Shown piece by piece: positions 32,360-44,300 of a DNA stretch of 64,000 nt. The DNA lies in contig JARGXX010000095.1 in the NCBI GenBank assembly GCA_030374765.1, forward strand, positions 2,604,001 to 2,668,000, given 5' to 3'. Numbering within the stretch: position 1 is the first letter of the stretch; every line of letters starts with the position of its first letter. Origin of the DNA: Agarophyton chilense (lineage: Eukaryota; Rhodophyta; Florideophyceae; Gracilariales; Gracilariaceae). Under the pieces are notes generated by a model. The model ran no database searches. It saw only the letters and a list, made by a program, of their open reading frames with translations, and was not told where the DNA came from. The position numbers and the translations under genes are program-made.

Positions 32360-32920
32360 ATGTCAGACCGTCATCGCGTCACAACAAATCGCTGTCTCGG
32401 GCACGTTGCCACTGCACTAATCGCTCCGGACGGGGGCAATCCCAACTTGGTCGCGAAGGCCATGGCCACTTTGTGGTATATCTTGATTCTGCCCGACGCC
32501 AAAGCCCGTTTCAACCGTCAGGTATATCGCAAGCGATTGCCGTGGTACGCACCAAGTAGAGTTTTCGGTCTCTTGCTTTCTGCCGCCAATATCGCCACAA
32601 TTCCCCTGTCGTGGGCTCTTCTTTTTGCAGGGAAGCGAAACGCGTCTAGAATTGCCTGTTTCAGTGTATTGCTCAACCCACCGACAATTTCACTAACATG
32701 GATTCTCCTGAAGGAGTTGTCCTCCTCTACCGCTAAGAAGACATACCGCATCGGATGCGCCTCTGTGGACGCTGTCACCAAGCCATTCAAATCGAAGAAA
32801 TCCCTTCAACCTGAGGCTTCTTCAACCCCTGCTTCGGAAAGCGCAACAACAAAAACCTCATCGAGCGCCTCGGAGAAGGACGCACCCGAAGCAAAAACTA
32901 CATCGGAAACAAAACGTTAA
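32360..32920 (+). CDS. Small putative membrane protein (186 aa)
   Basis: The ATG at 32360 is the first in the frame and has A at -3; the open frame extends upstream without an ATG. The protein has a hydrophobic stretch in LVAKAMATLWYILIL (about residues 31-45), then two likely membrane segments around RVFGLLLSAANIATIPLSW (about 66-85) and FSVLLNPPTISLTWILL (about 98-115). It ends in a Ser/Thr/Lys/Glu-rich, presumably soluble tail. No signal peptide is evident. I do not recognise the family. It lies about 770 bp before the kinase on the same strand. Confidence 0.65.
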   Translation: MSDRHRVTTNRCLGHVATALIAPDGGNPNLVAKAMATLWYILILPDAKARFNRQVYRKRLPWYAPSRVFGLLLSAANIATIPLSWALLFAGKRNASRIACFSVLLNPPTISLTWILLKELSSSTAKKTYRIGCASVDAVTKPFKSKKSLQPEASSTPASESATTKTSSSASEKDAPEAKTTSETKR

Positions 32921-33692
32921 AGAACGGTTCATTTCGCCGATTAGCACGATCTATGCGTTTCATGCCTTATTGCATCGGCTGTAAATCAGAGAGTGCAACA
33001 TTTCACCTGCAGAGGTTTTTAAAATTGCTTTGCGCTCAACGCGCTGTGCATATGAACAACCGTCTGCCACGCGATTGTTGTGTATGTAAATTGCTCGTCG
33101 TGACCCGAATATTTCTTCGAGCTCATGGACCAAAAAAGCGCAAATTGCTAGGTAGACAGGCTCAACCAGTCATAGAGTCGTTGTCGTGTCAGCGCGATTG
33201 CCTTCTACTCGCTTGTGCATGTATACCTTGTCTTCATGTTTGAATTGTAATTCTTCTGCGAGTAGCTTGGTTCGACCAATTCTTTTTCTATGCCTCTAGA
33301 CGTGTTTGTGTTTCCGAATGCATGTCCCTGGCAAAAGAGTTTGGTGTCTGCGGTTTTCTGTTCAAAATCTATAGTACTGAACCGTAGGCCACAAGATTAG
33401 CACCACGCAAGCGGGGTACGGTGTCGGGCGTATTCAGAGCACTGAATTATTATATTTGTTGCCTGTTCAGGATGCCAGAGAGAATGGAAAACGTGGGTAC
33501 ACTCACCGCCTTGGACACGAAGATTACATTTTTGATGTGAACCATGACATGAATCACATATGAAGCCGCAACTATTTGTCCTGAACATGAAAATCGCACA
33601 CTGTTTCAAGTGCTAATAACCCGTACACTCATAGCCTACAAGAAGTGCCAGACGATTAACAGGAAGGTGAACTCAGCTACAGTTCTAGAATA
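32921..33692. other. Intergenic, includes kinase leader
   Basis: Short ORFs only; probably the promoter and 5' untranslated region of the kinase gene. No clear TATA box. Confidence 0.5.
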
Positions 33693-35534
33693 ATGGGATG
33701 CTTCCGCGTCGGCAAGTATATCGTCAAAAACAAAATTGGGGAGGGTGCTTTCGCAGAGGTTCGACTCGCAGTTCACGAGGAATCCGGAGAGAAGTTTGCC
33801 GTCAAAATATTCAACAAAGAATGCTTTCCTCGACCGGACTTTGAGAAAGATATCCGAAAAGAAATTCAAATCATGACGTACCTGAATCACCCCAACATAG
33901 TAAGCGTGAAGAACGTCCTGGTGACCCCTACGAGGATATACATAATAATGGAACTTGTCACCGGTGGGGAATTGTACGACGAAATAGTACGCAACAAACG
34001 TTTAGATGAGGAAACATCTCGACTCTATTTTCAGCAGATAGTCGACGCTCTGGTATACTGCCACAGACGAGGAGTCGTGCACAGAGATCTCAAACCGGAG
34101 AACTTGCTTCTTGATGACCAGGGGAACATAAAGATTACTGATTTTGGAATGTCTTGGATGAAAGATGAGATTAGCCCCGAAATCCAATCAAAGCAGTTGC
34201 TTAAGACCCAATGTGGGACTCCAAAGTATATGGCCCCTGAGATCATTCTTAGAGCGCCTGACGGATATGACGGTGAGAAAATTGATGCGTGGGAATGCGG
34301 CATTGTCCTGTATGCTTTGCTTGCTGGATATTTGCCGTTCACTGGAGACGATGATGTTGGGGTTTTCCAATCCGTTCTCAGAGTTGAAGTCGAATTTCCA
34401 GAGCATTTCAGCCCTATGGTCCGCGATGTTATATCAATGTTGCTTCGAAAGGATCCAGCTCAGCGTTCCAGCCTGTATGAAATTCGGACTCATCCATGGT
34501 ATCTAATAGATTACACGGGCAACGTATTGAAAGAAAGTCAAGAAGCATGGATGACTTTGCCCACCGTCCGAGACTCCCCCCATCGTAGTTCCATAACTGG
34601 TTCCCAATCAGCCATAGTTCAGGCTGATCCGGATGATATTGCAGGGCTAGCAGCTGCCACACGGAAGCAGCTGAGTATGCGATCAGGTCGTCAGCTTGCG
34701 GTCACTCATAATACCCATTTTAAAGAAACGTCGAGAATGTCGATATCTAATCTCCGCGGTGTACAGAATATAAGCGCACCCAAAAAGGCCAACAAAGCGA
34801 GGAAGACACATGTTGGTGTTCAACTGAGCCAGAAGCTGAAAAACGGTACCCTGTTATTAAATGACGACGAAACAGGAAATGATATGATTCTGAGACTCAA
34901 TCCGAAAGGTAGACCTAAGCCAAATCTGTCCTTAGCCGGTTTGTCTCCTTTTGAAAATGATAACACTGAACTCAAGGAAGTTGTTTGTCATTCAGGAGAA
35001 AATGCTTTCAGTCCTCGTAAACCTGGAAAAGCTGAAGATGTTACCGAAAGCAATGTTCTTTCCGCTATATCTAAAAGCCCCCAGTCCAGGCGCGCCCCTT
35101 TCTCTTTGAAGTCGCCTCGTCGTAGGGAGGTGGACGACGAAGAAAATCCCACCTCGTTTCGAGATCTACTCAAGAGCCCATTCGGAGCAATGATGCGATC
35201 AATGCGTAGCGGTGTTGGTCAGGAAAGAAGTAGATCCAATTCAGAACGGGCAGCAAACCGTGAAGACTTTTCCCATGACAGAAAGTTGAACAATCTGTTT
35301 TCTCTGTCGCCGACATCAATTAGTTCACCGAGAGCACCAATATATCCAAAATCGCGAAATTTAATAACCGGCCAACCTGCTATGCACTCATATACACATT
35401 CTGGGTCAAAGACAGCGACTGATTCAGTCGAAGATTTTAACTCGAGAACACAGGAGCCTCCGGAAGATATCTTTTCTCCTCCTTCGTCCAGCTTTCGAAA
35501 ACTTGCAGCATTTCTGAATAAGAAGGGAAGCTAA
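33693..35534 (+). CDS. Ser/Thr protein kinase, CAMK group (CIPK/SnRK-like)
   Basis: Intronless 613-residue protein. The kinase domain covers about residues 9-275: Gly loop IGEGAFAEVRLA (15-26), ATP-site Lys38 in FAVKIF, catalytic HRDLKPEN with Asp132, DFG at 150-152, activation-loop CGTPKYMAPE ending at Glu183, and WECGIVLYALLAGYLPF. All catalytic residues are present. The motif set (GGELYDEIV, CHRRGVVHRDLKPENLLLD) is that of plant SnRK3/CIPK and AMPK-like kinases. The C-terminal half is Ser-rich and charged (SPRRREVDDEENPTSFRD) and has no NAF motif or UBA domain that I can see, so binding to a calcineurin-B-like sensor is not supported. The N-terminus MGC could be acylated but lacks the usual Ser/Thr at position 6. 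Confidence 0.93.
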   Translation: MGCFRVGKYIVKNKIGEGAFAEVRLAVHEESGEKFAVKIFNKECFPRPDFEKDIRKEIQIMTYLNHPNIVSVKNVLVTPTRIYIIMELVTGGELYDEIVRNKRLDEETSRLYFQQIVDALVYCHRRGVVHRDLKPENLLLDDQGNIKITDFGMSWMKDEISPEIQSKQLLKTQCGTPKYMAPEIILRAPDGYDGEKIDAWECGIVLYALLAGYLPFTGDDDVGVFQSVLRVEVEFPEHFSPMVRDVISMLLRKDPAQRSSLYEIRTHPWYLIDYTGNVLKESQEAWMTLPTVRDSPHRSSITGSQSAIVQADPDDIAGLAAATRKQLSMRSGRQLAVTHNTHFKETSRMSISNLRGVQNISAPKKANKARKTHVGVQLSQKLKNGTLLLNDDETGNDMILRLNPKGRPKPNLSLAGLSPFENDNTELKEVVCHSGENAFSPRKPGKAEDVTESNVLSAISKSPQSRRAPFSLKSPRRREVDDEENPTSFRDLLKSPFGAMMRSMRSGVGQERSRSNSERAANREDFSHDRKLNNLFSLSPTSISSPRAPIYPKSRNLITGQPAMHSYTHSGSKTATDSVEDFNSRTQEPPEDIFSPPSSSFRKLAAFLNKKGS

Positions 35535-35924
35535 TGTTGAACAATATCTCTCTGTTTTAAGCCTTCGAGTTTTAAGACTTCATTTATTTTGAGTCTCATC
35601 CAAAACTATGGAGGTGATACAAATTTCCTTCTGTAGTATTTACTCTATAAACGACTAACATGATGACCTCGCACACATCTCGAGACTCCTTACCCCTGAA
35701 TTATACACTTAGCATTTGTGTTAGGATGGTGGGTGGCTCAACTGTTCATTTATGAAGCTACGATACGGATTGATATTTTCATCTATCAGCGAACGCTAAG
35801 AAGTAAACAGAGAGAGGAGTGATCACACAAAAGAATTGAAGGGCGCCCAAGAATTAAAGAAGACGACCGCGTGGCTCAACCAGAAACCAGCAGATCGTAA
35901 GACGTGTATTCCTTTTTCTGACAC

Positions 35925-37148
35925 TCACTTTCTACTTTCTCTGTTAGGTGGCATCATCCCGTACAACCAGTGGAGATGGCCTTCCATTCTGTTTTTGCTT
36001 TCTTCCACAGCAGCCTCATTTACATTTTCGCCAACTCCACTCATTTCATTGTCTATCCAATCCATTATTTCACCATCTGGCACAGAAAATTTTCTTGCAA
36101 ACCAGTGAGGGGATGTTCGGAGCCATTTCCAAACGGTATAGCTTCCGTCTGACTCCCGTACCCGATCAATAGTGTAAGGATGTTGACCAGAATTCTTTCC
36201 GTTTATTCGCCAGTAAACTGTTCGCAATGAATGGGGGATAATTGTCCTGTTAAAATCAGGGTGATTCCAAAACAAAGATACGTAGAAATGTTCCGAAGCA
36301 TCTTGGGAAAAGGCCATGGATAACAACATCTTACGGGCATATGAACTTGAGATCATGAAAGTGCACGCTTCACGGGTTAGAATGAGCCATCCTTCACCTT
36401 TGACGAATTCGTAGTTAATCTTTGAGAACAAGGGAGTGGTTTCGTCGAGAACTACAAGCGTCGAGTCTTCCGGCCTTTGAGACATGCCTAGCGCAGTATC
36501 TACCGCAATTCTTTCAAAACGATAGTGCATGGTTTGAGACCATTGTTCCTTTGGAGAGACAATGAAAAAATTCGATCGTTGCTCACGAACATGAGGCATA
36601 GCCAGGACTTTTCGTGGTACTTCAGGTGCAACAAGAGGATAGTCAGAACCAGATATATTGATGAAATAATCCCAATGACCCATATCCAGAAGATGGGATA
36701 TTGCTGCCATGTTGTTCAACACCATTGTCACACCGCGATACGTAACAGGTTCTCGGGGCATTATGAAGACATTTGAATACTGCGGGTTTTTCTTTATGTC
36801 GGCGGAGATGGTCACAACACGATGAGCTGGTATCTTTTTGTCGAAATGTAGAGCATAAAAGTTTCCAGGATGGTGAATTCTGGCCAATAGACGAGGGGTG
36901 AGCGGAAGAGAAGATTCAGATATCTGTACGAAGAACGCAATTGCGGCTTCTTCTGTGGCATCGGATAGACGGGTGACATTCTCTAGAGTCCAGTGTTGCT
37001 GATGAGCGTGGGGAAGAAGGTTTCTCGCTGCAGCCGGCCCATGGCTAGATTTACCAATGTAAGAAAAGGTAGGAATACCGGCTTCCAAAAGGGGAAGGAA
37101 GAATAAAAGATGAAGAAGCAAGCTTTTAAACAGAAGCACAGGTCGCAT
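35925..37148 (-). CDS. GT14-family glycosyltransferase (core-2/I-branching/xylosyltransferase type)
   Basis: A 407-residue protein starting with a signal peptide or signal anchor (residues 1-23, hydrophobic run LLLHLLFFLPLLEA). The GT14 (Branch) domain follows: a segment with NVFIMPREPVTYRGVTMV, then WDYFINISGSDYPLV, the family's most conserved block, SNFFIVSPKEQW, and a GEGWLILTREACTFM region. A final DASEHFYVSLFWN has the shape of the family's late acidic motif. These Golgi enzymes add GlcNAc, xylose or glucuronic acid branches to glycoproteins or proteoglycan-like glycans; the donor cannot be told from sequence. It converges with the kinase gene, 390 bp between their stop codons. Ends in TGA. 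Confidence 0.88.
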   Translation of the reverse strand: MRPVLLFKSLLLHLLFFLPLLEAGIPTFSYIGKSSHGPAAARNLLPHAHQQHWTLENVTRLSDATEEAAIAFFVQISESSLPLTPRLLARIHHPGNFYALHFDKKIPAHRVVTISADIKKNPQYSNVFIMPREPVTYRGVTMVLNNMAAISHLLDMGHWDYFINISGSDYPLVAPEVPRKVLAMPHVREQRSNFFIVSPKEQWSQTMHYRFERIAVDTALGMSQRPEDSTLVVLDETTPLFSKINYEFVKGEGWLILTREACTFMISSSYARKMLLSMAFSQDASEHFYVSLFWNHPDFNRTIIPHSLRTVYWRINGKNSGQHPYTIDRVRESDGSYTVWKWLRTSPHWFARKFSVPDGEIMDWIDNEMSGVGENVNEAAVEESKNRMEGHLHWLYGMMPPNRESRK

Positions 37149-37689
37149 TACGTGAGATGTTGATATGTAAGGTAGATTACAAATGCAAAACGGTTACAGT
37201 CCGGAATGTTGGTGAAATATGGAGAAAGGCTGAGTATATTCTTCTTTCTGTCTGGTTAATAACTTGTGTTAATCCGGATACTCGCTCGAGGAAGAACAAG
37301 CAGGTGACCAAAGGAACTGATATTGAACCTGAAACTGGAATAGTGGCGCAGTAGGATTCATGACGAGAACCGAGGAAGTTATGTACGTAAAGCTCGAGGA
37401 GATCACATTCCACGACGGGAAAAAGAAGGGGCAAATGACCAAGAACTGAAGTAGAGAGTATTGTAGGGCACCGTACCGGACCAACGTCTAATGTTTTTGC
37501 GGCGTTACGTGGCTCGATGCAGGGATATGGCGAAAATCCGAAGAGGACTCGATAAGAGGGGACGTTGACGTTCGGCTCTGGCGAACACATGAAAGTTCGT
37601 ATAGGCGGCCAATGGGTCCCAAGAGCAGAAAACACAGGGCGTCGTGGACGTACCCAATGCAGCCAATCAGGCCCGTTCTGAACAGGTTG
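37149..37689. other. Upstream region of the GT14 gene
   Basis: No convincing ORF; presumably 5' untranslated region and promoter. The repeat starting at 37690 may supply promoter elements. Confidence 0.45.
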
Positions 37690-37975
37690 TGTGTGAATCA
37701 GGCAAAAGGCCAAAATACACGACGTCTGGTATGTATAAAATAGATTAGATGTAGGCCAATTAAATTCCTGGCCGCATTTCCGATACAGTACAATGCGCCG
37801 TGGCCCCCAACTCGGAGTGCGCTCTCTGAGCTCGCATGGTGCTCTTCGCGCATATGCGTATCGGGCGAATCACATCGTTTTCCCTCCCTCGTCGTCCAAT
37901 GTGCTAGCCGGCCGCAACTCGAGCCCCCTTTCCCCGAATCACCTCGCGCCAAGTCCTTAAGATTTAGGTGACAAA
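37690..37975 (+). repeat. Dispersed ~285-bp repeat, copy 1
   Basis: Matches the reverse complement of 62895-63180 over its whole length, with shared blocks such as AAAATACACGACGTCTGGTA and CTAGCCGGCCGCAACTCGAG. It begins near TGTGAATCAGG and ends near GGTGACA, so a solo LTR or MITE is possible. It contains TATAAAAT near 37735. It is located about 540 bp upstream of the GT14 start codon. Confidence 0.8.
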
Positions 37976-38329
37976 AAATGGCTCGACATTTGAACCTGAG
38001 ACGCAAAGATGACTAGCGAGCTGGAACAGTTACTACTCGGAGCGGAAATTTTTTTCAGCTCCAAATGATTTAGCAAGCATCTCAGCTTACCTTCATCCCG
38101 TTTTTAATGGCTATAAGCGTATACCAGAACTTTTTGAGCGAAAAAACAACAGATGCCCAGCTGTTTTTCAGCGTACATAGAAGCTTTTTCTTTGTATCTT
38201 GTATGTTTTCATAAGTCTCAGACTGATTTACTTCTTTCCTGTGATGTTTACATACGATGTACGCTTTTTATTGTGTCTATTGCTCTCACGAGCGCATATT
38301 TTTTTTCGAATCAAGAGCCATGAAAATCC

Positions 38330-39370
38330 AAAAGAGATGATTACAACGCTCTGATTCCTTTCTTTTTCGTAGCAAATTGCTCTTCGAAGCTGTTCTGGCG
38401 CTTTGATGGCCTTATGAAGGACATGATAAAATGTTACATCTTCAAAAAGTCAATTTGATGAATTTATGTTGAATCGAAGTTGTGATTTTTAACCTAAATT
38501 GTTACAATTGCATGTAATTTATAAGCTCTAAGCGCTAAAGAAAGAAAAAACTGTCAATAACATTTTCTACACTGTTTCTAATAAACTTTGAACTGACCAC
38601 ACTGTAATGATGCGTCTGTTGGAAGGAAACAAAGTTTCTGATCTTAAATTGCCATTCGTTCTTAGTATAGACCATAGTTGGGAAGCTCAAAATATGAGTT
38701 GCCTTTCAGGAGCTCAATCAACTCTACTTATGCCTCTCCTTGCCTTGCAAGGCTATAAGCTTGGATTGCAGCGCATTTTCATCAATCAAACCGGCTGTTT
38801 GAAGAAAATTGGACACTCTTTAAATGATCCAGTCTTCCAATGTTTGCTTACAGTATGTGTCATACACTTTGTTTGTCCGGTTTAATGTGCTCCCGAGAGT
38901 ACAAGTTTGAACCGTGGCCGACGGCGAACCTTTCCGCCCTACAATATTGCGTAAAGAACAATATAAAGGCATAAAACCCCCATTGTGATGGTTTTCCTAC
39001 AGCTGCAGCGCATTTTGAAGTTTATTTTGGCATCTGTGCCAGTTCTGTGTAGTTTAAAGACAAACAGTACAGCTTTAGGTAAAGATAACTTTTCACTGTG
39101 ATTGGCCTTCGATAAATCAGCGGAACGTGTTTTGGAAAGCATTTTGGAGGCGGACGCATACGTATTTCTCGGCATAAGCTCGAATTTGGCGACAGGTTTG
39201 ACAAAGCTCTCACTTTGTTCGAACTCATGCCAATCCACAGCCTCAATATCTATAATAGTTGCGCTTAACACTGCGTACGTTTTGACGTAGCTATACAGAG
39301 CTCTTCAATCTTCTAGAGCGCATAGCTTGTGTACTCATTGACCATGAAGTTCAGAATTGGGGAAGGGATG
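38330..39370 (-). pseudogene. MULE/FAR1-type transposase, 3' fragment with SWIM finger
   Basis: This region is colinear with 56880-58390. On the minus strand it holds MRCSCRKTITMGVLCLYIVLYAI (39015-38945), a decayed SWIM zinc finger (CxC...CxH, the His here Tyr). Before it in the protein are KMLSKTRSADLSKA and PVAKFELMPR, which match the second copy. Behind the SWIM is a tail similar to that at 57.2-57.4 kb. The catalytic DDE part is absent, so this is only the 3' end of an element. Confidence 0.65.
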
Positions 39371-39375
39371 TGAAG

Positions 39376-39792
39376 GAGAAAAAATAACGGTCGGGTTCTG
39401 TAAGCCGCCGGGGCCTGAGGTATCTTACAGACGCCAGGTTGACTGGCCGACCTCGGCTGGACTCATTTCGATAAATATTTTACTTTAATTAGTGTAATAT
39501 ATTAGCATTAAAGTGCCAAGGAGATCCCAGCGCCTTGCCATTGCTATTTACTTGGCTCGAGTGACCCTTCTCTCTTAGAGTAAGGTAGGCACCGTTAGGA
39601 TACTAAATTATCCCCTTTGGTATATTAATTTCACCAATTGTTCTTCGAGCCATCGTTTCCGTAGCTCCGACCTGTAGGACTACGCAGTAAACGCAAGCCC
39701 ATTGCATCAAGTACTCCAGGAGTGCCGCAGTCAAGGATACGAACCTTAGGACCCGCTCTACCACGCTACCCCAGGTTGAGACCAGTACGCTC
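39376..39792 (-). repeat. tRNA-like short interspersed repeat (SINE candidate), copy 1
   Basis: About 415 bp, the reverse complement of the copy at 57366-57786. The head carries GTAGCGTGGTAGAGC, like a polymerase III A box, and GGTTCGTATCC, a B box with changes, only about nine bases later. The tail includes a TTTAATTAGTGTAATATATTAG-like AT-rich stretch and ends near CGACCGTTATTTTTTC. Confidence 0.65.
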
Positions 39793-41365
39793 ACCCACTG
39801 GGTGCGTCTGTGTTTTTGGAAAGCTAGGATGGGTTGCTAGATTTCTAGTTTGGGTGTGCTAGAATGTCTATGGTTAGCATTCATAAAAACGCAGTATTTA
39901 GATTCCAAAATATCTAGCGCAAAAATACTAGCCTAAGTGAATTATGGGAAGATTGTAGAAAACTAGCAAACGTCCATACTAACACCGGCACACTAGGAAG
40001 AATGGCAGAGAACTTGTGAGATATCTATCGATGCTCATTCGTCCTAGACCATGAATTCTGCCGAAGATGAAAGTAATACTGAATGCTATCTAGCGCAAGA
40101 TCATTCATTTAGTGCAGGTATTGTAGCTATCATGAACCGTTAATATCCCCTGCACATTCTCTTCAATGCCCTCTAATGACCCTAATGGCCAGTGCATAAT
40201 TCTGCAATACTGCAACGGAAACCCAAAACGGGTCCCCGTTGCCCGTTAAATGAGATCTTCCCATTTTATATGTGGTGACCCGCTGCGCATCACTTCCTTC
40301 GATCGTTGCGCTTCACATCGCGTCGCGCAAAGCGCGACGCGAGCAACACTCCATTCTCCGAGAACCGTCCAAGCGGTACCACCAGTTCACCCTTCATCTT
40401 CGTCAATCACAAATTCCTACATAACTAGATAGACATCACAAAATCACACCAGATAGAACCCAATTCCTCGCTTCATGCAAGCACAATCCATATAAACAAA
40501 CTTACCTCTGCCAAGCATGAGCTCCTTGTCTTGCCCCTACTTTCTGCATTCGCATCAATAAACAAACAAAAGTCAGATCTCCGCCACAAAACAAACCCAA
40601 ACCACATCCGCACGACACTCACCTCTATTGCGATCACTTATCTCACCTCTCGTCCAATCTTGCCCAATCTTGCGCAACCGACTCACCCGATCATCCTCCA
40701 CCCCACTTTGCATCACCCATCGCTCCCCTCGCGCTCCTGTCGCTCGCGCATGACTACAAAGTTTCAAGGCCCCAGATCAACATAGACCAAGTACATCCCA
40801 ATCGCAAGCTGGTCAACCCGTCACCGTCCACAGCGCCCCCCATCACCTAACCCTCCACTCGCGCTCCGCCCGTTCGCACATAAACATAAGCCAAGTCAAC
40901 GTTTGTGAAACGCACGCGGAAACGTACTCAGTACCGCTTCTCACGCATCTCGAAAAGGCGGAATGTCCACAAGGTCCTGACAACATCATTTCACAGGATC
41001 CGAAGATCCCACTACCGGTCATCCGGTCACTAGGAAGTAACTACAACTTTACTCACAATCAACAAAAGTACACGCCGCCGCTCAAAAAATATAGAACTTT
41101 GTATATTTTTATTCCAACCCACTTTCCAAGTCATATAAGCGCCGTGTCTGTCTTGCCGCACGAATTGTGGGCGTCTCTTGCGTGTCTCTGGCGCATCCAT
41201 TGACCTTAGTGAGTACGCGTGATAAGTTTAAACTCTCCCCACCGTCCTCGTCCTGCATTTTCCTCACCTCCAGCTTGTATATATTCTCCCCCTCTCACCT
41301 CGTTCTACGTCTTTTTCACCTCCCCGATTTACATTCCGAGATCACGCGCAGGCATCCTTCGCACC
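39793..41365. other. No gene; left flank of the Plavaka element
   Basis: The first part is AT-rich with several CTAG words. From about 40400 it becomes very C-rich on the plus strand, matching the composition of the transposase that follows. A strong palindrome lies at 40318-40342. The element's left end is probably here but was not identified. Confidence 0.45.
40318..40342. repeat. Perfect 11-bp palindrome with AAA loop
   Basis: TCGCGTCGCGC, AAA, GCGCGACGCGA. A further GTTGC (40305-40309) and GCAAC (40343-40347) can pair outside it. It lies in the flank of the Plavaka-type element. Confidence 0.85.
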
Positions 41366-44300
41366 ATGAAGCCTTGTGGCTTCCCAAGGTGCACCTTCCA
41401 GACAAAAGACCACACCTCCCTTGTCGAACACCAGCCCCGGTGTCGATACCGCACCACCCGCAACCCCTTCCTCGCCATCACGCCGAAGAATGGCACTCAC
41501 TTCCCACCACGCACGAAGCGCCCACGCGGCCAGACCGCGGACACCCCCTCTGTCTGCATCCCAAACCGCCTTTCCAACAACGTTCCGCTGGTAGAAGAGG
41601 ACGACTACCATTCCAGCCAGCTCGCTCTGGCCATACGCTCCGCAGACGCGGCCCACATTCTCCACGCTTCTCTGCGCTCCCCTTCTCCCAGCCCTTGCCC
41701 ACCCGTGAAGCTCCATCCCATCTTCTCCTACATCTCATTCATCGCCACCAAGCTCGGCAAAGGCAAAGCCGACGAACTCATTACCCTCCTCAAGGACCCC
41801 AACTACTCCCAAACACACATCCAACCGGTAACCTCCGTCTCCCACTGCCTTCAACTTCATTCCAAACTATTTGAGGAAACTTTCGGCTCCATCGGCTTCA
41901 AATCCACAATCGTTCGTCACAGCCCTCAAACATCACTGCCACTCTCTACCTCAAAAACCCCGTCGATGTCCTTCTCCAGCAACTCTGCTACGCCACTCGC
42001 GCTAACACCTTCTTCCACCCCCTCAGAAAATGTTCTTCAGATGGTCCTCCTGCTCACGCTCATCCCATGGATTCAAAACTCCGTACATGTGTCTACCCGG
42101 ACCTCAAACACCACATCCTCTACTCTCAAGACCCAGTTGTTATTTGGCACAACGACGACATCACTGGCATGGATTTTTTCATCGGCTTCATCCAGCTCTA
42201 CTCAGACAAGTCGTCCGCCTCCCTCAAAAGCTCCTCTATCACCTCCTACCCCCTTCACATCACCCTCCTCAACTTTTCAGACTCCTTCCGCCCCCATTGC
42301 ACCTCCCGCAACTACACTCTCCTCGGCTATTTCCCCACCTCGTTCGACGCCCCATCTGCCCCATCCGGCGAGGACTCCATCGAAGGCCACCCTCTATCTT
42401 CAGGCATCAGCCGCACCACCCGAATGGAACTCATCCAATAATCTCTACAAACCATCTTCGAAACCTCACTGCAGTCGCCCTCAATGGTTTCCCTTTCCGT
42501 GATGAAGACCAGGTCATTCGACAGTGCCACCCAGTCATCGCAAACTATGCTGCAGAAACCTCCGAATCAAAAGACATCCTCTCCATCCTACACGGCACAA
42601 CAAAACCATCCAAGCCCTGCCACAGATGCGTAACACCTCATACCGAACTCAACCTCCACCTCACTTCCCTATCCCTTCAAACCGTTTCCGACACCCGTCA
42701 CACCAGATCCGCCCACGACGCTCTTCTGAAGGATGCCAACGACGCCGAACAACTTCGCCGGCCGCGAGTAGCAAGAACTCTCAGAGACCAGGCAGCATCT
42801 CTCCTCCGCACAAACTCCCTCTCCGCGTACCACTCCTTCTTCGAAACATACACCCCTTCTTAACATATCCCCATTCCTCACCCCTTACTCTATCTTCTCC
42901 CTCGAACCCCTTCAAAACTTCCATCTCAGTATCTCCAAACTCGTCAAACTGGCAACCATCGATCGCTTGAAGTCCGACAGCCTTTTCACCACTGTCGCGT
43001 CCTCTAACGCCTCCTCGAAATCCTTCAAATCCATCCGAAGCTCCCTTCTCACCCACGCAAACAACATCGTCGCAGATATCGAAGACAACTTCTTCGCACC
43101 CAGACTGCACATCGACTTCTCCACACCAGACAAGGGGACACTCCGAAACGGGTTCTTCAAAATGGTCGGCATCAAAGGCATGCTCGAGGCAAAAGATTAC
43201 CGCGCTGTCGACATCGTCTTCCCCTTCATAGGTGCGTTCTTCGACCGCTGTTGTGGTGAAGTTGACACAGCTCCCATCACCTCCATCTTCACGGCATACG
43301 CAGACCTCTTCACCACCGCACTCCACCACAACACCATCTCTGGATGGAGAAACCAACGACTTTGCGCCCTCCAAGAACTCATCCACCACTTCAAGTCTCT
43401 TTTCGTCTCCGTCCTCGCCCCTTTCCAAGCTTCTCACTTCAGAACACTAAAGTTCCACCTTCTGGACCATATCATTGATGACACTGAACTATACGGATGT
43501 CTTCAATTCACTGACGCCGGCCTCTACGAACACGCACACCTCCTCTTCAAAAACCAATATCGACGCACATCCCGAAGATCTTCAACATCTCAGAGAGAAA
43601 CAGTCGACGTAATTCAACTCACAGAAGGCTTCCGAAACTCAACCGCCATTCCCCACCACATTTCTTCCTCCTCAAACTCCTCCTTCCGTCGTGCGTGACG
43701 GCTTTCCATGGTCTGCGACGGTACCACCGTACTTTTCCGCGACATCATCACCACAAAGAAGCACCTCCGTGCTAACCAAACCTGCTTTAAGGCCCCTAGC
43801 TCAAACATCTTCACCTCTTCCACCCTCTCTTTCATCACCCAAGTCTTACGCGACGCCATTTCAGCATTTCACTACCTGTTCCTCGAAGCTCTCGGACTCT
43901 CTTCCTCGGCCCTGTCTCTCTCTTCTCTTACCTTCTTCCTCGTCAACTCCGCCCTCATCCACAGGGCGTTCACCCCCGCCTTGCAAGACGTCGACCAATC
44001 ATTCAACCGCATCCGCCTTAGAGAACCACCAGTCCCCCTCATACAGAACATATTTGCCAACTCCGCCTTTCGTCCTTCCAAACTTCCAAAGTACTACCAC
44101 ATTCTAGTCTCCAGTACTCCACCACCTAACTCCAACTTCCCCACTGTTTGGGTCTGAAAGCTCCTCGCCCTTCTTTGCTTTCCCAAAAAAGATGAAGTTC
44201 CTGATGAACGCGAATACGCTTTCGTCCGCTTCTTTGAACTCACAACTCCCCTCGATCACGTTGGTGAAACCCTGAAGTGCATCACCATCCGTTGGGCAAC

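Noticed and set aside
41167-41365. Upstream extension of the transposase frames (from 41167 or 41219)
   Set aside because: The extension lacks an ATG-supported domain; the zinc finger begins right after the ATG at 41366.
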